This document shows positions 1-11,173 of a DNA stretch of 64,000 bases, piece by piece (positions within the stretch are counted from its first letter, which is position 1; every line of letters starts with the position of its first letter). Source of the stretch: Raphanus sativus (lineage: Eukaryota; Streptophyta; Magnoliopsida; Brassicales; Brassicaceae); assembly GCF_000801105.2 (NCBI RefSeq), contig NC_079519.1:9732668-9796667 (forward strand), written 5' to 3'. The translations under genes were made by a program, and so were the position numbers. The notes beneath the pieces were generated by a model. That model was not told where the DNA came from, made no database searches, and saw only the letters and a program-made list of their open reading frames with translations.

Positions 1-694
1 CAGAATACCTAAGCTTAACATATCAATTGGTTTGATTTAAAAATTTGGATACGAAATCAATAATTATTTTAAGTATTTTTGGTGATTTGAGTATACTTTA
101 ACTATTTCAGATATTTGTTTTTGATTATCTATATATATTTTCAAGTATTTTAAACCAATTTAAAAGTATCATTCTTGATGTTTTATATACGTTAAATATA
201 AAAATAATTAATATATAAGTATATAAATCTATTTTAGATAAATTCAGGTACACTAATACTTCGGTTCGGATCCGATTCGGTTCTCTAACTAACAAAATTT
301 TGAATAATTTGAATATTTAATCAATTTATGTTCAGGTTTGGTACTATATTTACAGATTGGTATCAGTTATGTTCTTCGGATTAATTTTGCCAAACCCTAA
401 TAATTACATGAAAAACAAATATCATCATATTTTTTAAAATATACATCTGCGGAGGTGCGGAGATCAAAGTCTATAATCATTTATTTTAACAATAAGCCAA
501 ATAAATATGTTTATTGAAGAGCGAATAAAACAAAACTAGAGAAATACATAGTTTATCAGAGATACTCTATGTGTCGAATTTATTATAAAGAAAATTTTAT
601 TAAAATAAATAAATTCAATAATTACAAACAAATAATATATTTTATAAAAGTGAAAAATAATATCCGCGCTTTCGAAGCGCGGGTCAAAATCTAG
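1..694 (+). mobile_element. 3' part of a non-autonomous Helitron
   Basis: The right end has the Helitron signature: a GC hairpin (CCGCGCTT/AAGCGCGG, about 664-682), a short spacer and CTAG at 691-694, followed by T. The stretch from base 1 is nearly identical to 43543-44237, where a second copy has both ends. The 5' end therefore lies left of the window. Bases 1-399 are the tail of a hAT-like insertion carried inside the Helitron, with its duplication ATAATTAC at 400-407. No protein is encoded, so the copy depended on helicase supplied elsewhere. Confidence 0.8.
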
Positions 695-1046
695 TTACCT
701 TTTATTTCCTTTTCTGTCAAGAGTAATGGTAAGAGAAAACATAATTACTAATAATGACCCTCGGCCTAACATATAAATCACTCATGAATCTCGGCCTAAC
801 AATGAATATCGCAATCTGTTCTTATGTGCTGTTGACAAAAATGAAGTACATGGCGGGAATCTTCTGCTATCAAAAAAGCCTTATTAGGGCAAGAAGAAAC
901 GTTAATATGACATACTGTACGTGTCTTCAGCTCAAACCAGATCCATATGTACTTCACGGCTTCAACAAGGTCTGTTTCCTCAGCTTTAAACATGTGTGAT
1001 TCTTTGGTTTTGAAATGTGTTTGTAACTGCGAGTAAGCATGAATAT

Positions 1047-2036
1047 TTTTTTTTAACGGCTTTCGTATTAATTTTTTTTTTTTAAACATACAACAACTTG
1101 AAAAAAAGAAAATACAAAATAGAACCAAACCAATAGCATTAAACTGGTTTACCAAACTGGAAAGGATACAGAAACCCCAATTGACGAGTAGGGCAAAAGA
1201 AGTGTCGGCCGCCACCGAATGTAATCCGCCGGAACCTTCCTCAGAAGAGGCACCACGTCGACTGCGATTTATCGCCTGAGCCGGAGCACCGAAGTTGAAC
1301 AAACCGGAAGATGGAGCAACTGCCGACGGAAAGGAAACTGGAGAAGCAAGGCGACGAGAGCCACCAAACGCAACAGAGAAGCCCCGTAGAGGAAATGAAA
1401 CCTGAAAAGAAAGGAGAGAAGCGCAAAGGGGATGAGGAAATCACCAGAAACCGGTTGGCTTCTCCGGTGCGGAGCAAGCGCTTGGGAAGATCTAGATCAG
1501 GCCCCGCAACCCACTCGCCTCCACCGCCTCCACGACCCACCGTCTCAAAACTCAGTCTGCCGTCCTCGAAGCAGACATACAAGCAGATAAGGCGTGCCAC
1601 CGGAAGTCCAGAAACTGAAGAAACCCGCCACCTCAACGTCAAGCCACCACCCAAACAGAACTCGAACCATCACGCCTCTTAGCCAGAAAACTCTTCACCG
1701 CCGTGGATCTAGGGCCAAGAACCGAGGAGAGCTTGGGGTCCACTCGCCTGATCCGACCCCTCAGATCTGACTCGCGAGCTAGAGCCTCGGCCAAAAACCC
1801 CTGATCACCGCGCAAATCCCACCACCGCTTCGAAAACTCCACCCTACAAACCACCAACTATGGATCTAAACCATTTAACACAGCGAGAGGAGGATGAGAT
1901 GAGACACAGAGAAGGGGCCCTCTCACGGCGAGAATCGGTCGAAACCGCCTGCCGGAGAGGCGAAACTAGGTCACCGGAAATTGCTCGCAGAGAGAAAAAA
2001 AGTAAGAGAGTGTACGTTAAATGATCGAAACATTTA
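1047..2036 (-). mobile_element. Poly-A retroposon (LINE-derived or Sadhu-like), inserted on the minus strand
   Basis: Identical 15-bp flanks, AGTAAGCATGAATAT, lie at 1032-1046 and 2037-2051. Directly inside the left flank is a T-run, the poly-A tail when read on the minus strand, preceded by a second A-rich stretch and TTAATACGAAAGCCGTT. These are the marks of target-primed reverse transcription. The roughly 990-bp body is GC-richer than its surroundings. Open frames occur on both strands (for example 1311-1682 plus, 1241-1654 minus) but none resembles reverse transcriptase. It could be a 5'-truncated LINE carrying only 3' UTR, or a non-autonomous retroposon of the Sadhu type known from Arabidopsis. 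The boundaries are firm; the family is not. Confidence 0.8.
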
Positions 2037-2307
2037 AGTAAGCATGAATATATAGATCATCATCCCCTATATATTAATTAAGAAACATTTAAAAGGTTGT
2101 AACATGTATTTTTACTAATTATAAAAGAGACTTGATGGTGTGTAACTTTTATAATGTCAATTTAGTTTAGGTACGCTGCAGCGTAAAAGTTAATTGAATA
2201 ATTTGTACATCCAAAATCTAATAGTTAGGAAATATTATATTAACCCAAAAATATAAGAAGCATGTATTATTTCCTTAAACATGCATACATGATATGATTA
2301 ACATAAT

Positions 2308-2514
2308 ATGGTGGGGTCAGGAAGTAGTGTAGGAGGAGATAGAGGCCAAGATGTTGTAGGAATGATGGCCCTTCACGAAGCACTTAGAAGCGTCTGTCTT
2401 AATTCCGACTGGATTTACTCTGTTTTCTGGACCATTCGTCCCGGACTGTACAAAACACACATATCTTCTCTATCGTCTATTGTTGTTCTTTCTTACATCT
2501 TATTGTTGTTGTAA
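2308..2514 (+). pseudogene. 5' stub of an At5g53900-like gene (bHLH-MYC N-terminal type)
   Basis: The frame opens with a short glycine-rich leader, then MMALHEALRSVCLNSDW and YSVFWTIRP, which I recognise as the conserved start of a plant family related to the LHW/RSS3 bHLH-MYC N-terminal domain (Arabidopsis At5g53900, described there as WNK-related). Homology stops near 2442; the next 70 bases code an unrelated hydrophobic tail ending at 2512-2514. The rest of the protein, normally several hundred residues, is absent, and the minus-strand PSKR2 fragment begins 278 bp downstream. I infer a deletion that removed everything after the first part of exon 1. Promoter and start could still be transcribed, but no functional product is expected. 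Confidence 0.6.
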
Positions 2515-2791
2515 CATATATGTTTTTTTTCTGTTATGTCAAAAATATTTTTAACATTTTGAAGATACTTTATAAGCACGTTACTGATTTGTTAGCCCTA
2601 CACACACACGAATAAGATGATCTAAGTGCACCACCGTGTGTCACCTGAGAAGTATGATTCTTTCTTTTGCTGTGTTTCTATCTTGGATCAAGAAAAGTTC
2701 ATAGCTTTACATGTATATCAAAAACCACTGATCTACACTCTTTCATTTCATTCCCAAAACTAAAGAAAGATCCTTTACAAAAGGGTTTGTT

Positions 2792-4177
2792 TCATTCTTC
2801 TTCAACAGACTCTACTGGAAAATCTTCAAGCCAAGCAACAACGTCTTCAATCAACGGTCTCCTTCTAGGGTCATGATCAATGCATTTGCACGCAATCTCC
2901 AACACCTCCAAAACCTCCTCCTCCTCCACATCTTCTTCACGTATCGTTGCATCAATAATCTCAGCTTCACGCTTCTCAGCCTTCATCCGAAACACCCGAG
3001 ACACCAAATCCCTACAACCTTTCCCTTTACAAACCTCCACTGGTCTACTCCCCGTGACAAGCTCCAAAAGCACCACACCGAAACTGTAAACATCTCCTCT
3101 ACACGTGGCTATCAAAGACTGGCTATACTCTGGAGGTATATAACCCAACGTCCCCACCAAATCAGTCTGTCACATGAGTATCGTACGGCCTAATCAACCT
3201 CGCTAACCCGAAATCCACAAGATGAGCTTCAAACCTGTCGTCTAATAAAATATTAGACGACTTCACGTCCCTGTGGATAACGTTAGGTTCACAGACTTTA
3301 TGCAAGTAAGCAAGCCCACGCGCCGCTCCTTGAGCTATCTTCAACCTCACTTCCCATCTGAGAGCCGTACTACTCTCGTGCAGCCAATAATCTAAGCTCC
3401 CGGTCTCCATAAACGAGTAGATAAGCAGCCTATCGCTCCCGTGCTTGCAGTAGCCTTGAAGAGAGACGAGATTCTTGTGCTCAGCTCTCGACAGTGCTTC
3501 GACTTCAGCTTGGAACTCACGTTCCATCTGCCCGCAGTCACCAGAGAGCTTCTTGACCGCCGCTTTTGAGCCGTCGGGTAGATTGGACTTGTAGACAAGA
3601 CCGAACCCGCCGCATCCTATAATGTTTGCCTGACTGAAACTGTTTGTAGACTTGAGCAGATCCGCTACAGTCAGGTCTTTGCATCCACAGCTATGGAAGA
3701 GCACGATCTTTGATGATGATGATGATAAGGGAGCTTCCTCGTCAACGTCGTTGACTCGATCATCAGCGTCTTTTCTCGAGAGTCTTAGTAGGATAACAGA
3801 GAGAAGCAGAGTGATCCCTAGGGCCAGACTTATCGCAAGTACAACAATGCTGCTTCTACCGAACTTTCCATTATTGTTATCATGACTACGTGAAGAGCCT
3901 TTACTCATCATAACATCGCAAGGAGAGTTAATGGAGCGACAAAGTCCCAAGTTTCCTTCAAAGCTCGAGTGAGGGAAGCTGTAGAACTGACCACCTGAAG
4001 GTATGCCCCCCGTGAGATGATTGTAAGCAACGCTGAACCTCGACAAGAAAGTGAGGCTCTGGAAAGAAGGAGGAATGGAACCGTGGAGATGGTTGTAAGA
4101 AAAATCAAGAAGCTCCAAGTTGTCAAGACCTGAGATGGTCTCAGGTATCGTTCCCGTGAAGTTGTTCCTGCTCAAGT
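2792..4177 (-). pseudogene. PSKR2: 5'-truncated, frameshifted PSKR2-like receptor kinase
   Basis: The translation closely follows the C-terminal part of phytosulfokine receptor 2: the last leucine-rich repeats, a juxtamembrane region, a transmembrane helix (SSIVVLAISLALGITLLL), then a kinase domain with glycine loop GCGGFGLVYK, lysine in AAVKKL, HRDVKSSN and DFGLA. Two lesions are visible. First, homology ends abruptly at about 4177 (SRNNF); a stop lies just upstream in that frame, so the signal peptide, most repeats and the peptide-binding island are missing. Second, one extra base near 3167, after THVT in the activation segment, splits the frame; the continuation [12 protein letters not shown] to the natural stop at 2792-2794 is one frame over. 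The product would be neither a receptor nor a complete kinase. Confidence 0.88.
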
Positions 4178-4279
4178 GAATTAAGAAAATTGATTAGCCT
4201 TTTGCTTATATTTAATAATATATTAAATATAACTTTAAATATTTAAATATCTACAAACATGTTTTTGCTGGAAACCAGA

Positions 4280-4540
4280 TACTCATTCCGTTTCTGAATA
4301 AATGTTAATTTGACATTTTTTCACACATATTAAGAAAGTGACGGAAATATATGTAATTTGTCATTAATTACACATTTCTGATCAATAGTATTTGAGATAA
4401 ATAAAATTATTTATAAATCAATGCAGTTTGCAATTAATTTTCAGGTGAAAATAAGTATAATTTGCATTGAAATTGTAAAGTGATATTTTTTTGTATAACA
4501 AGAAAAAAAGTTAAAATGACACTTGTTATGAAACAGAGTA
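4280..4540. mobile_element. Stowaway-like (Tc1/mariner) MITE
   Basis: The left end TACTCATTCCGTTTCTGAAT and right end ATGAAACAGAGTA form imperfect inverted repeats resembling the CTCCCTCCGTTTC terminus of plant Stowaway-type MITEs, bounded by TA. Related copies lie at 11174-11395 and, inverted, at 60312-60611; a right-end fragment is at about 12350-12420. It has no coding capacity. Confidence 0.55.
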
Positions 4541-4549
4541 AATATTAAG

Positions 4550-5250
4550 ATTTTGGTGGATAAACACATTTTTGCAATTCTGTCATACGATATTAAGATT
4601 TTAAGACTATGGAGGAAAATACACAATTTTTGGGTCTGGTGGAAAAATGCAATTTTTAGTTTTAACGAAAACCACAATCATGCGGTTATAACAGAAAATG
4701 ATGTTTTAGTGATTTTAGCAGAAAAATGATATTATGGTCTCGTGGAAACACAATTTTGTAATTTTAAAAGGAAAACAAGAATTTGCGGTTTAGAAAACAT
4801 GATTTTGCAGTTTTGGTGAAAAACTTGATTTTGAGATTTTAATGCGAAAATACGATTTTGCAATTTTAGAGGGAAAACATAATTTTCAACTTTAGCAAGA
4901 AAACATAACTTTTCGGTTTTTGTGGAAAACATGATTGTCCCAATTTATTAAGAAAACATAATTGTGTGGTTTTGGCGGAAAGATATAATTTTGCAATTTG
5001 GACGAGAAAACTTAATTTTATGGTTTTGTCGAGAAAATACGATTTACGATATTTTTTTTTTAAAAAGCAGACTTTAATGATTTTGAATGAACACATGATT
5101 TTGCAATTTTTGCAGAAAACTGGATCTTGTAATTTTTACAGGAAAATATAAAATTTTAATGGCTCAATTTTGTGTTTTTCAGAAAAAAAAAACGAGTTTA
5201 GGTGTTGACGAAAAACCTTAATTTTAGGGTTGTAGTGAGAAAATATGAAT
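4550..5250. repeat. Degenerate AT-rich minisatellite-like array
   Basis: A loose unit of roughly 35-45 bp, approximately AAAACAyrATTTTGCAATTTT followed by a GG-containing spacer, recurs about fifteen times with many substitutions. The minus-strand open frames here encode repetitive FLLKLQN-like peptides that simply mirror the DNA repeat and are not genes. A short piece of the same start (data around 4550-4630) recurs at 12400-12490. Confidence 0.6.
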
Positions 5251-5540
5251 AAGTTTGGTCCAATTAAACAGCCAAAATATAATGTCTATATATGAGAAAT
5301 TTAGGTTTGGTTTATTAAAAGTAATTTAGATAAATGATTTGGCATAGTAAAATTAGTTTAAAATTTTAGCCTGGTTATATATTTGATTTGAATTTATGTT
5401 CATTATAACATTTTATTGGTTTGGTTATGAATACCTCAATGTACACTACAATTCATTCTAATCTAAACCATTTTAACCTAATCCAATAAATCTGTTAACT
5501 CATCATGTCAATTAATCTATTTGTACTCGATTTTTCTATA

Positions 5541-6831
5541 GATTAAAATCGGGAAAATCGCATAAAAAATCTTGAGAGTGGCACTTCAAACATTCAAAAT
5601 AGCATTGGTGTCATAAAAAAACCTTCAACTTGGCTTACTTTTTCATCAAGTTAAAAATTGACCTGCTGTACACAGGTAAAAGCGATGATGTATAGGTTTT
5701 TTTGAAAAAAAAAATTATTTAATTAATAAAATCAATAAAAATTAGAAAATTAATTAAAAATCAGATAACTAAATAAAAAATCCAGAAAGTAAATAAAAAT
5801 TCAAAAAGTATACAAAATTCAGAAAATTAAATAAAATTTCAAAATAAGTAATATTAAATTAAAAATATAGAAAATTATATAAAAAATCAGAAGAATAATT
5901 ATAAATTAATGAAGAACACAAAAAAAAAAAAATCATAATGCTTTTCTAAATTAGAAGATTATTTTAAAGAAAACAAATATATTATCGTTGACAATAACAA
6001 TTTCAAACATATCACTGATGACGATGGTGATGGTGATTTTTCACATAACCATTAACAGTGACGTTTTTGACATCTCTCAAAAGATAGTTTTTGACATCAT
6101 CGTTAAAAATAAAGGTAGATATGTCTATAAAGATTTTTCTGACAATCATCATTTAAAACAATATCTACAGTTTTAAAAAACCTTCACATATCTACCGTTT
6201 TAAATGATGGTTGTCGAAAACATAGTTATTGACATGTTTACCATCATTTTTAACGATGATATCGGAAACTATCATTATGAATATGTCAAAACATCACTGT
6301 TAATGGTTATGTGAGAAATCACCATCATCATCAGTGATATGTTTGAAATTGTTATTGTCAACGATAATATATTCGTTTTCTTTAAAAATAATCTTCTAAT
6401 TTAAAAAGCATTATGAATTTTTCATTTTATATTTTTGTGTTTTTTCTTTAATTTATAGTTAATCTTCTGAATTTTTAATTTAATATTACTTATTTTTGAA
6501 ATTTTGTTTAATTTTCTGAATTTTGTTATACTTTTTTGAATTTTTATTTAATTTTCTGAAATTTTATTTAGTTATCTGATTTTTAATTAATTTCTGATTT
6601 GGATTTCATATTATTGATTTTATTAATTAAATAATTATTTTTTTGGAAAAAAACCGACACATCATCACTTTTACTTGTACAGGAGGTCAGTTTTTTACTT
6701 GATGGAAAAATAAGCCAAGTTGAAGGTTTTTTATGACACCAATGCAAAGTGTTAGTCGAAAAACTTCAAGGTTTAAAGTGTTAGTAGGTGTCATTCTCAA
6801 GGTTTTTTATGCGATTTTCCCGATTAAAATC
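5541..6831. mobile_element. Foldback MULE-type element with 10-bp TSD
   Basis: The element proper is 5551-6821. Its arms are inverted copies of each other along almost the whole length, meeting near 6185. The termini read GGGAAAATCGCATAAAA inward. The flanks GATTAAAATC at 5541-5550 and 6822-6831 are identical direct repeats. Mutator-like elements make 8-10 bp duplications, so a non-autonomous foldback MULE is the best fit. A second element with the same terminus and also a 10-bp TSD is at 41860-42808. No transposase is present. Confidence 0.82.
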
Positions 6832-7156
6832 TGTGATTTGAATTTAATTTTTACCAAATTTTTATCCATTTGGACACCTATAAAATTTCCTTATTCAGAA
6901 GTAAATAAAAAAAGTTGGTAAAAATCAGAAGTTCAGTCATCTGTCATGGTAAATGGGTTAATACGGGAGTCAATTTCTCACACGTCTAAACATAAATGCC
7001 TTAAAATTTTCTTCATAACGTTCAAAATCCTAATTACATTGCCAAAAGTATTCTCTTTTATTAAAGAAAGAAAGCAAGCAGTGACCTGTCACAAATGTTT
7101 TTCCATTTCTATAAGATTCACAAATTGTATTCATCCTCTTTAAAGTCCCCTAAGCT

Positions 7157-7165
7157 TCTATATAA
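7157..7165 (+). promoter_or_regulatory. TATA box of the ENODL1-like gene
   Basis: TCTATATAA lies about 95 bp before the start codon at 7259, a plausible distance for a plant core promoter with a short 5' leader. No mapped transcription start supports it. Confidence 0.5.
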
Positions 7166-7258
7166 TCACTACATAACTTTTCTTTTCTCCACAAATTACA
7201 AAAACAAACACATAAACCCCTATTATTAGATCTCCCTTCTAGCCGCTTCTCGAAAACC

Positions 7259-8283
7259 ATGGTGGCCCTCATGAAAAGTCTCTGTTTTTCTTTCATCATC
7301 CTCGCTTCTCTTGCGACCCTCTTCTCAGTCGCTGATGCACGTAGGTTCTACGTCGGAGGTAGCCGCGGTTGGGTCATGAATCCACGCGAGAGCTACAATA
7401 CTTGGGCTGAAAGAAACCGTTTTCAAGTCAATGATACTCTCTGTAAGCTTCTTTATTTTCTTGTGGTTTAGAATTTTATTTAATCTTTGGTACTGACAAA
7501 AAGCTTGAATACTTTGCAGACTTTAAGTATGCCAAGGGATCGGACTCAGTGCAACAGGTGATGAAAGCAGATTACGACGGTTGTAACATTAGGAATCCGT
7601 TAGAAAAGTTCGATAACGGAGAGTCCGAGGTTACTCTTAACCGATCTGGTCCGTTTTTTTTCATTAGTGGTAATCAAGATCGCTGTCTGAAGGGACAGAA
7701 GTTGATCGTTGTTGTCCTAGCCATCAGACATCCCAAGAAGGTTCCTGTTTCTCCGGCTCAACCTCCAAAAGCTCACTCCCCTGATTCTCCTGTTGCACCG
7801 GCGAAAGCTCCTTCAACTGCTCAACCTCCAAAATCTCACTCTCCTGTTTCTCCGGTGGCTCCGGCGAAGGGTCCGTCTACTGCCGAAGCTCCAAAGGCTC
7901 ATTCCCCTGTTTCTCCACCGGCGAAAGCTCCGTCTACGACCCAGCCTCCAGAGTCGAACGCCCCTGTTTCTCCTATTTCTCCGTCTAAAGCTCCGTCAAC
8001 GGCCGATTCTCCAAAAGCTCACTCTCCTGTTTCTCCAGCTGCACCGGCGAAAGCTCCGTCAACGGTCCAACCTCCAACAACAACTCAAACGCCTGATCAT
8101 TCACCGGCTTCTCCAGCGCCTGAGAATACTCCACCGTCGTTTCCAACTCCTCCTCAATCAACTCCTGCCGACAACATCAATGCGCCAGCGGCAAGTACCA
8201 AAAATACAGCAAGTGTTGTGGCCGTTACTTCGGTTATGACCACAGTATTAGGTGTGGCTTTTACTGTCTTAATGTTCGCTTGA
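7259..8283 (+). CDS. ENODL1: Early nodulin-like protein 1 (phytocyanin-type arabinogalactan protein)
   Basis: Two exons, 7259-7442 and 7520-8283, join at a GT-AG intron in frame (NDTL|YFKYAKG) to give 315 residues. In order: signal peptide ending ADA at residue 27; plastocyanin-like domain to about residue 130 with two cysteines (DGCN, DRCLKG) for the family's disulfide; a proline/serine/alanine-rich tract of repeated KAPST and PKAHSPVSP units, likely arabinogalactan-glycosylated; and a hydrophobic C-terminus (VTSVMTTVLGVAFTVLMFA) fitting a GPI-anchor signal. The copper-ligand histidines of true plastocyanins are not evident, as is usual for ENODLs. It is expected at the outer plasma membrane. 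The N- and C-termini resemble Arabidopsis At5g53870 closely, and the place between PSKR2 and EMB2737 agrees. The start is the first ATG after the TATA box and precedes an intact signal peptide. No lesion is seen. Confidence 0.92.
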
Positions 8284-8518
8284 GTTTTTCGTGTTTGGTT
8301 TACATTTTTTTTGTTTTGTTGCTGAGTTTTTTATTTACTCTTTTATCTGTTTATTATTATTTCTCCCGAGTGTCGTTATTTTGTTGCATTATTGGACTTT
8401 TGTTTGTTATTAATATCGTTGCGTTGTTGTTCTAAGCCTATATCATTCAACTCTTGCATGATTTATTTATAGGTGTTTGTTCTTTTTTTGAATAAAAATG
8501 AGCATCCGATTTAATAAG

Positions 8519-8710
8519 TACAATATAACCTCTTTAAATTAATCATCGATAGATTAATATCTCTATAAATTAATTAATAAAATTTCATAGTCCCAAATTA
8601 AGTTTTTGGTTCAACTAATATCTCGATAAATTAATAATTTTTATAAATTAATAAAAAAATATAGTTTTGGTGTAATCCAAACATTATTAATTTATAGAAG
8701 TTTTACTGTA
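8519..8710. mobile_element. Short palindromic MITE
   Basis: Inverted termini TACAATATAACCTCTTTAAA and, from the other end, TACAGTAAAACTTCTATAAA bound 192 bp of AT-rich DNA rich in ATAAATTAAT. The CAGTAAAACCTCTATAAATTAATA type of terminus is common in crucifer genomes. TA at both edges may be the duplication. Confidence 0.55.
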
Positions 8711-9204
8711 TTTGGTTAGGGTTGGATTTGAGAATCATAAACATTTATTAAAAGAATTATGTAAAACAGCTTATAATTTAGAAGTTTATGTTTATATAAA
8801 ACCTATAAAATTTTCGGAAGTCAATACCGATATTTTATTGGATTTGGTCTAAAATGCGGGAAACAAATATTTTTGAAAAACAATAATGTGTTGTTATAAG
8901 CATTATATGATTCTGACTCTTGCATGATTTACTTATATGCGTTTGTTCCGTGATTAAATAAAATGAACCTCCAATTTAATTAAAGTCTAGTCGACTTTTT
9001 AATAAGCATGATTCCCTGCCTAACGTTTATAATGCCTAATAGAGAATCTAGATTATTATATAGGCATCAGTTACAAAATAAAAAAAATACACTAGATATA
9101 TTGTATAATATATAAAATATCATTAAAATAATAAAATTTAGATTATTTGATTATCATAATATTTAAGTTATTACTATAAAAATAGCAAGTGTCTTAAACG
9201 TCTA

Positions 9205-9235
9205 CTAGATTTTTATCTGCACTTTGAAAAGCGCA
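9205..9235 (-). mobile_element. Helitron 3' terminus (minus orientation)
   Basis: CTAG at 9205-9208, preceded by A, is followed by ATTTTTAT and a hairpin CTGCAC/GCGCAG. This is the reverse complement of the hairpin-spacer-CTAG 3' end seen in the other Helitrons here. The matching 5' end, expected to the right as ...TAGTATAGA, was not found, so the extent is unknown. Confidence 0.55.
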
Positions 9236-11007
9236 GGATTTTTTTCTCAATTAGGTTTAAGTTCGGTCGTGATTTTATGTTTTAAAAACAAAGATATATA
9301 AAATTTATTCGTTTATGTATGAATTTGAGCTAAGATGCTTTGCTCTAGTTAGTTTGCATATTTTGTACATTGAATCGGTTCTCAATTAAGTTTCAATTGG
9401 TGCTCTGTAATTTGTTATGTTAAAATATATAAAAATTTATCTGATACATTTGTTTATTGTCGGTAGATTATTTTAATATTTTATGTTTGGTTATGTTAGT
9501 TTGGTTATTTTTCAAAGATGATTTATTATAAAACAATTTTCATTACTATAGTGAAAATCTGATATGGATTGTCGATATCAAAATCAAGATGAGTTTTTTC
9601 TACCATATATCTAAAGTGAGTATTTCTTGATTATTTTATCGTGACAATCAGATCCGTACTTTATAAGAAAAATTGTTTTCTATACATTTTAATTTGAAAT
9701 ATAAATATTTTAACCCATTTTCCGAAGCCGGAGAAATTTATGGTTGGAAATTATAGTAAACTATATTTTTCTATTTTTATATATATAATTTATGTTAAAA
9801 TTTGTACATTTTATATAAAAACATCAAAGATGATAATAAATATTGTAACAAAGAAAAAAAGCAAGTTCATCATGTATACAAATAAAAATGTGACTATTTA
9901 ATTCAAATTCTATGTGAAACTATATTAGGCAATTTAAATTTGATAAGATATATACTGATATTTGTTTGTTTAATGAATATTGTTTGTTCAGATTTTCTAA
10001 AGATCTCTTTAAGATATTTTAGGTCATTTAAATATTTAATAATTATTTTATTTCAGTGGCATTCATGTAAATAGTTTGAAAAATCAAAAAGATGTCTAAA
10101 ATATGTCTACTGTTTTAATTGTATTGATAAACACTTCTGAAAATAATCGCAAGTGTCTAGCCTTAGACTTGTATAAACTTGTTCTATTTCGGTTTGATTA
10201 TCCAAATTTTAAAACAGACGGCAAAACTAAACCCTGGCGGCTGCTTAATAAGTTTGCGTAAAACACTGATAAGTGCAAAACCTCTTCTTGTTTGTCGTAA
10301 GTTTTAGAAAGAATTCTACGAAAAGGAGAAAAGCTTGTTACAAAAAAAAGAAAAGGAGAAAAGGTTCCAAATCAAGCCGCGGCGATGATCACGAGTTTTA
10401 TTGGATATGTTCACGTAACAATTATTTTAAAAAAGTGTAGAGCCAAAAGAAAAGAATCGTTGGTATTTTTTTCAGAAAAAAAGAGATCTATGGCTGGCCA
10501 TTTTTAATAAACATGTCATAATGTGGAGGTGGGCATAACCCTAAGCCAAAGAAGGGTTTGATTCCACATAAATGAAAATGATAATTAATGTTCACATTCA
10601 AATACAATATTTTCAGTAGTTTATGTTCAAACAATAATGAATTTCAGTCACTATCGCCTTAATTGCGGGTCAAGATGATATATATGAGATATACCAAATT
10701 TTAGCAAAAACAAAAGATGATATATATGAAATATATAGGTCGTCGATTACACTCATTCTAATTTCTAAAAGCCATGCGTCGTTTTGGAAACGTCCGTAGT
10801 TATCTTCTAATTATGGTGACTAGATATATCCAGAGGAAAGAGGACATTTCTTAGAACTTTCGCGACATGTTTTATCGCTTTCGTGTAAAACATTTGAAAC
10901 ATTTCATATCGAATTGAAAAAAATGATAGACAATTCCAAGAACTATCTGTTTATGGTCTATCACATCAGTCAATATTTAATAATCTATCATTACAACTTA
11001 CAACAAT

Positions 11008-11030
11008 CATAAGTTTCAAAAAAAAAAAAA
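11008..11030 (+). mobile_element. Minute poly-A insertion with 12-bp duplication
   Basis: ACTTACAACAAT occurs at 10996-11007 and again at 11031-11042. Between them are only ten bases plus a 13-A run. This looks like an extremely 5'-truncated LINE or SINE product; slippage or a chance repeat are alternatives. Confidence 0.4.
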
Positions 11031-11173
11031 ACTTACAACAATGAGCCTGAAATGAAAATTTCCACCTTAGATTTGAATACTATTGGTCACCGAACCATAT
11101 TTCTAGAATTAGTTTTTGAGCTTACAAAATTTTTGGAATCCCCCAATTATACCAACAATATTTATTTATGTCA

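Larger units (their letters stand above)
8711..11173. other. AT-rich intergenic DNA, no gene seen
   Basis: I find no open frame of useful length or recognisable domain. Identifiable items are a minus-oriented Helitron 3' end at 9205-9235 and a minute poly-A insertion at 11008-11030, both listed separately. The remainder is A/T-rich sequence typical of decayed transposons. Confidence 0.5.

Noticed and set aside
661..694. Perfect GC hairpin that could be a terminator or riboswitch
   Set aside because: The same hairpin-CTAG unit recurs at Helitron ends across the window; it is a transposon terminus.
1241..1682. Overlapping open frames on both strands, one arginine- and proline-rich
   Set aside because: They lie inside the poly-A retroposon, lack any recognisable domain, and reflect GC-rich composition.
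4441..5151. Several short frames encoding FLLKLQN-like repeats
   Set aside because: They mirror the AT-rich DNA array and have no coding signature.
7793..8239. 148-codon arginine/leucine-rich frame on the plus strand
   Set aside because: It is an out-of-frame shadow of the proline-rich repeats of the ENODL1-like gene.
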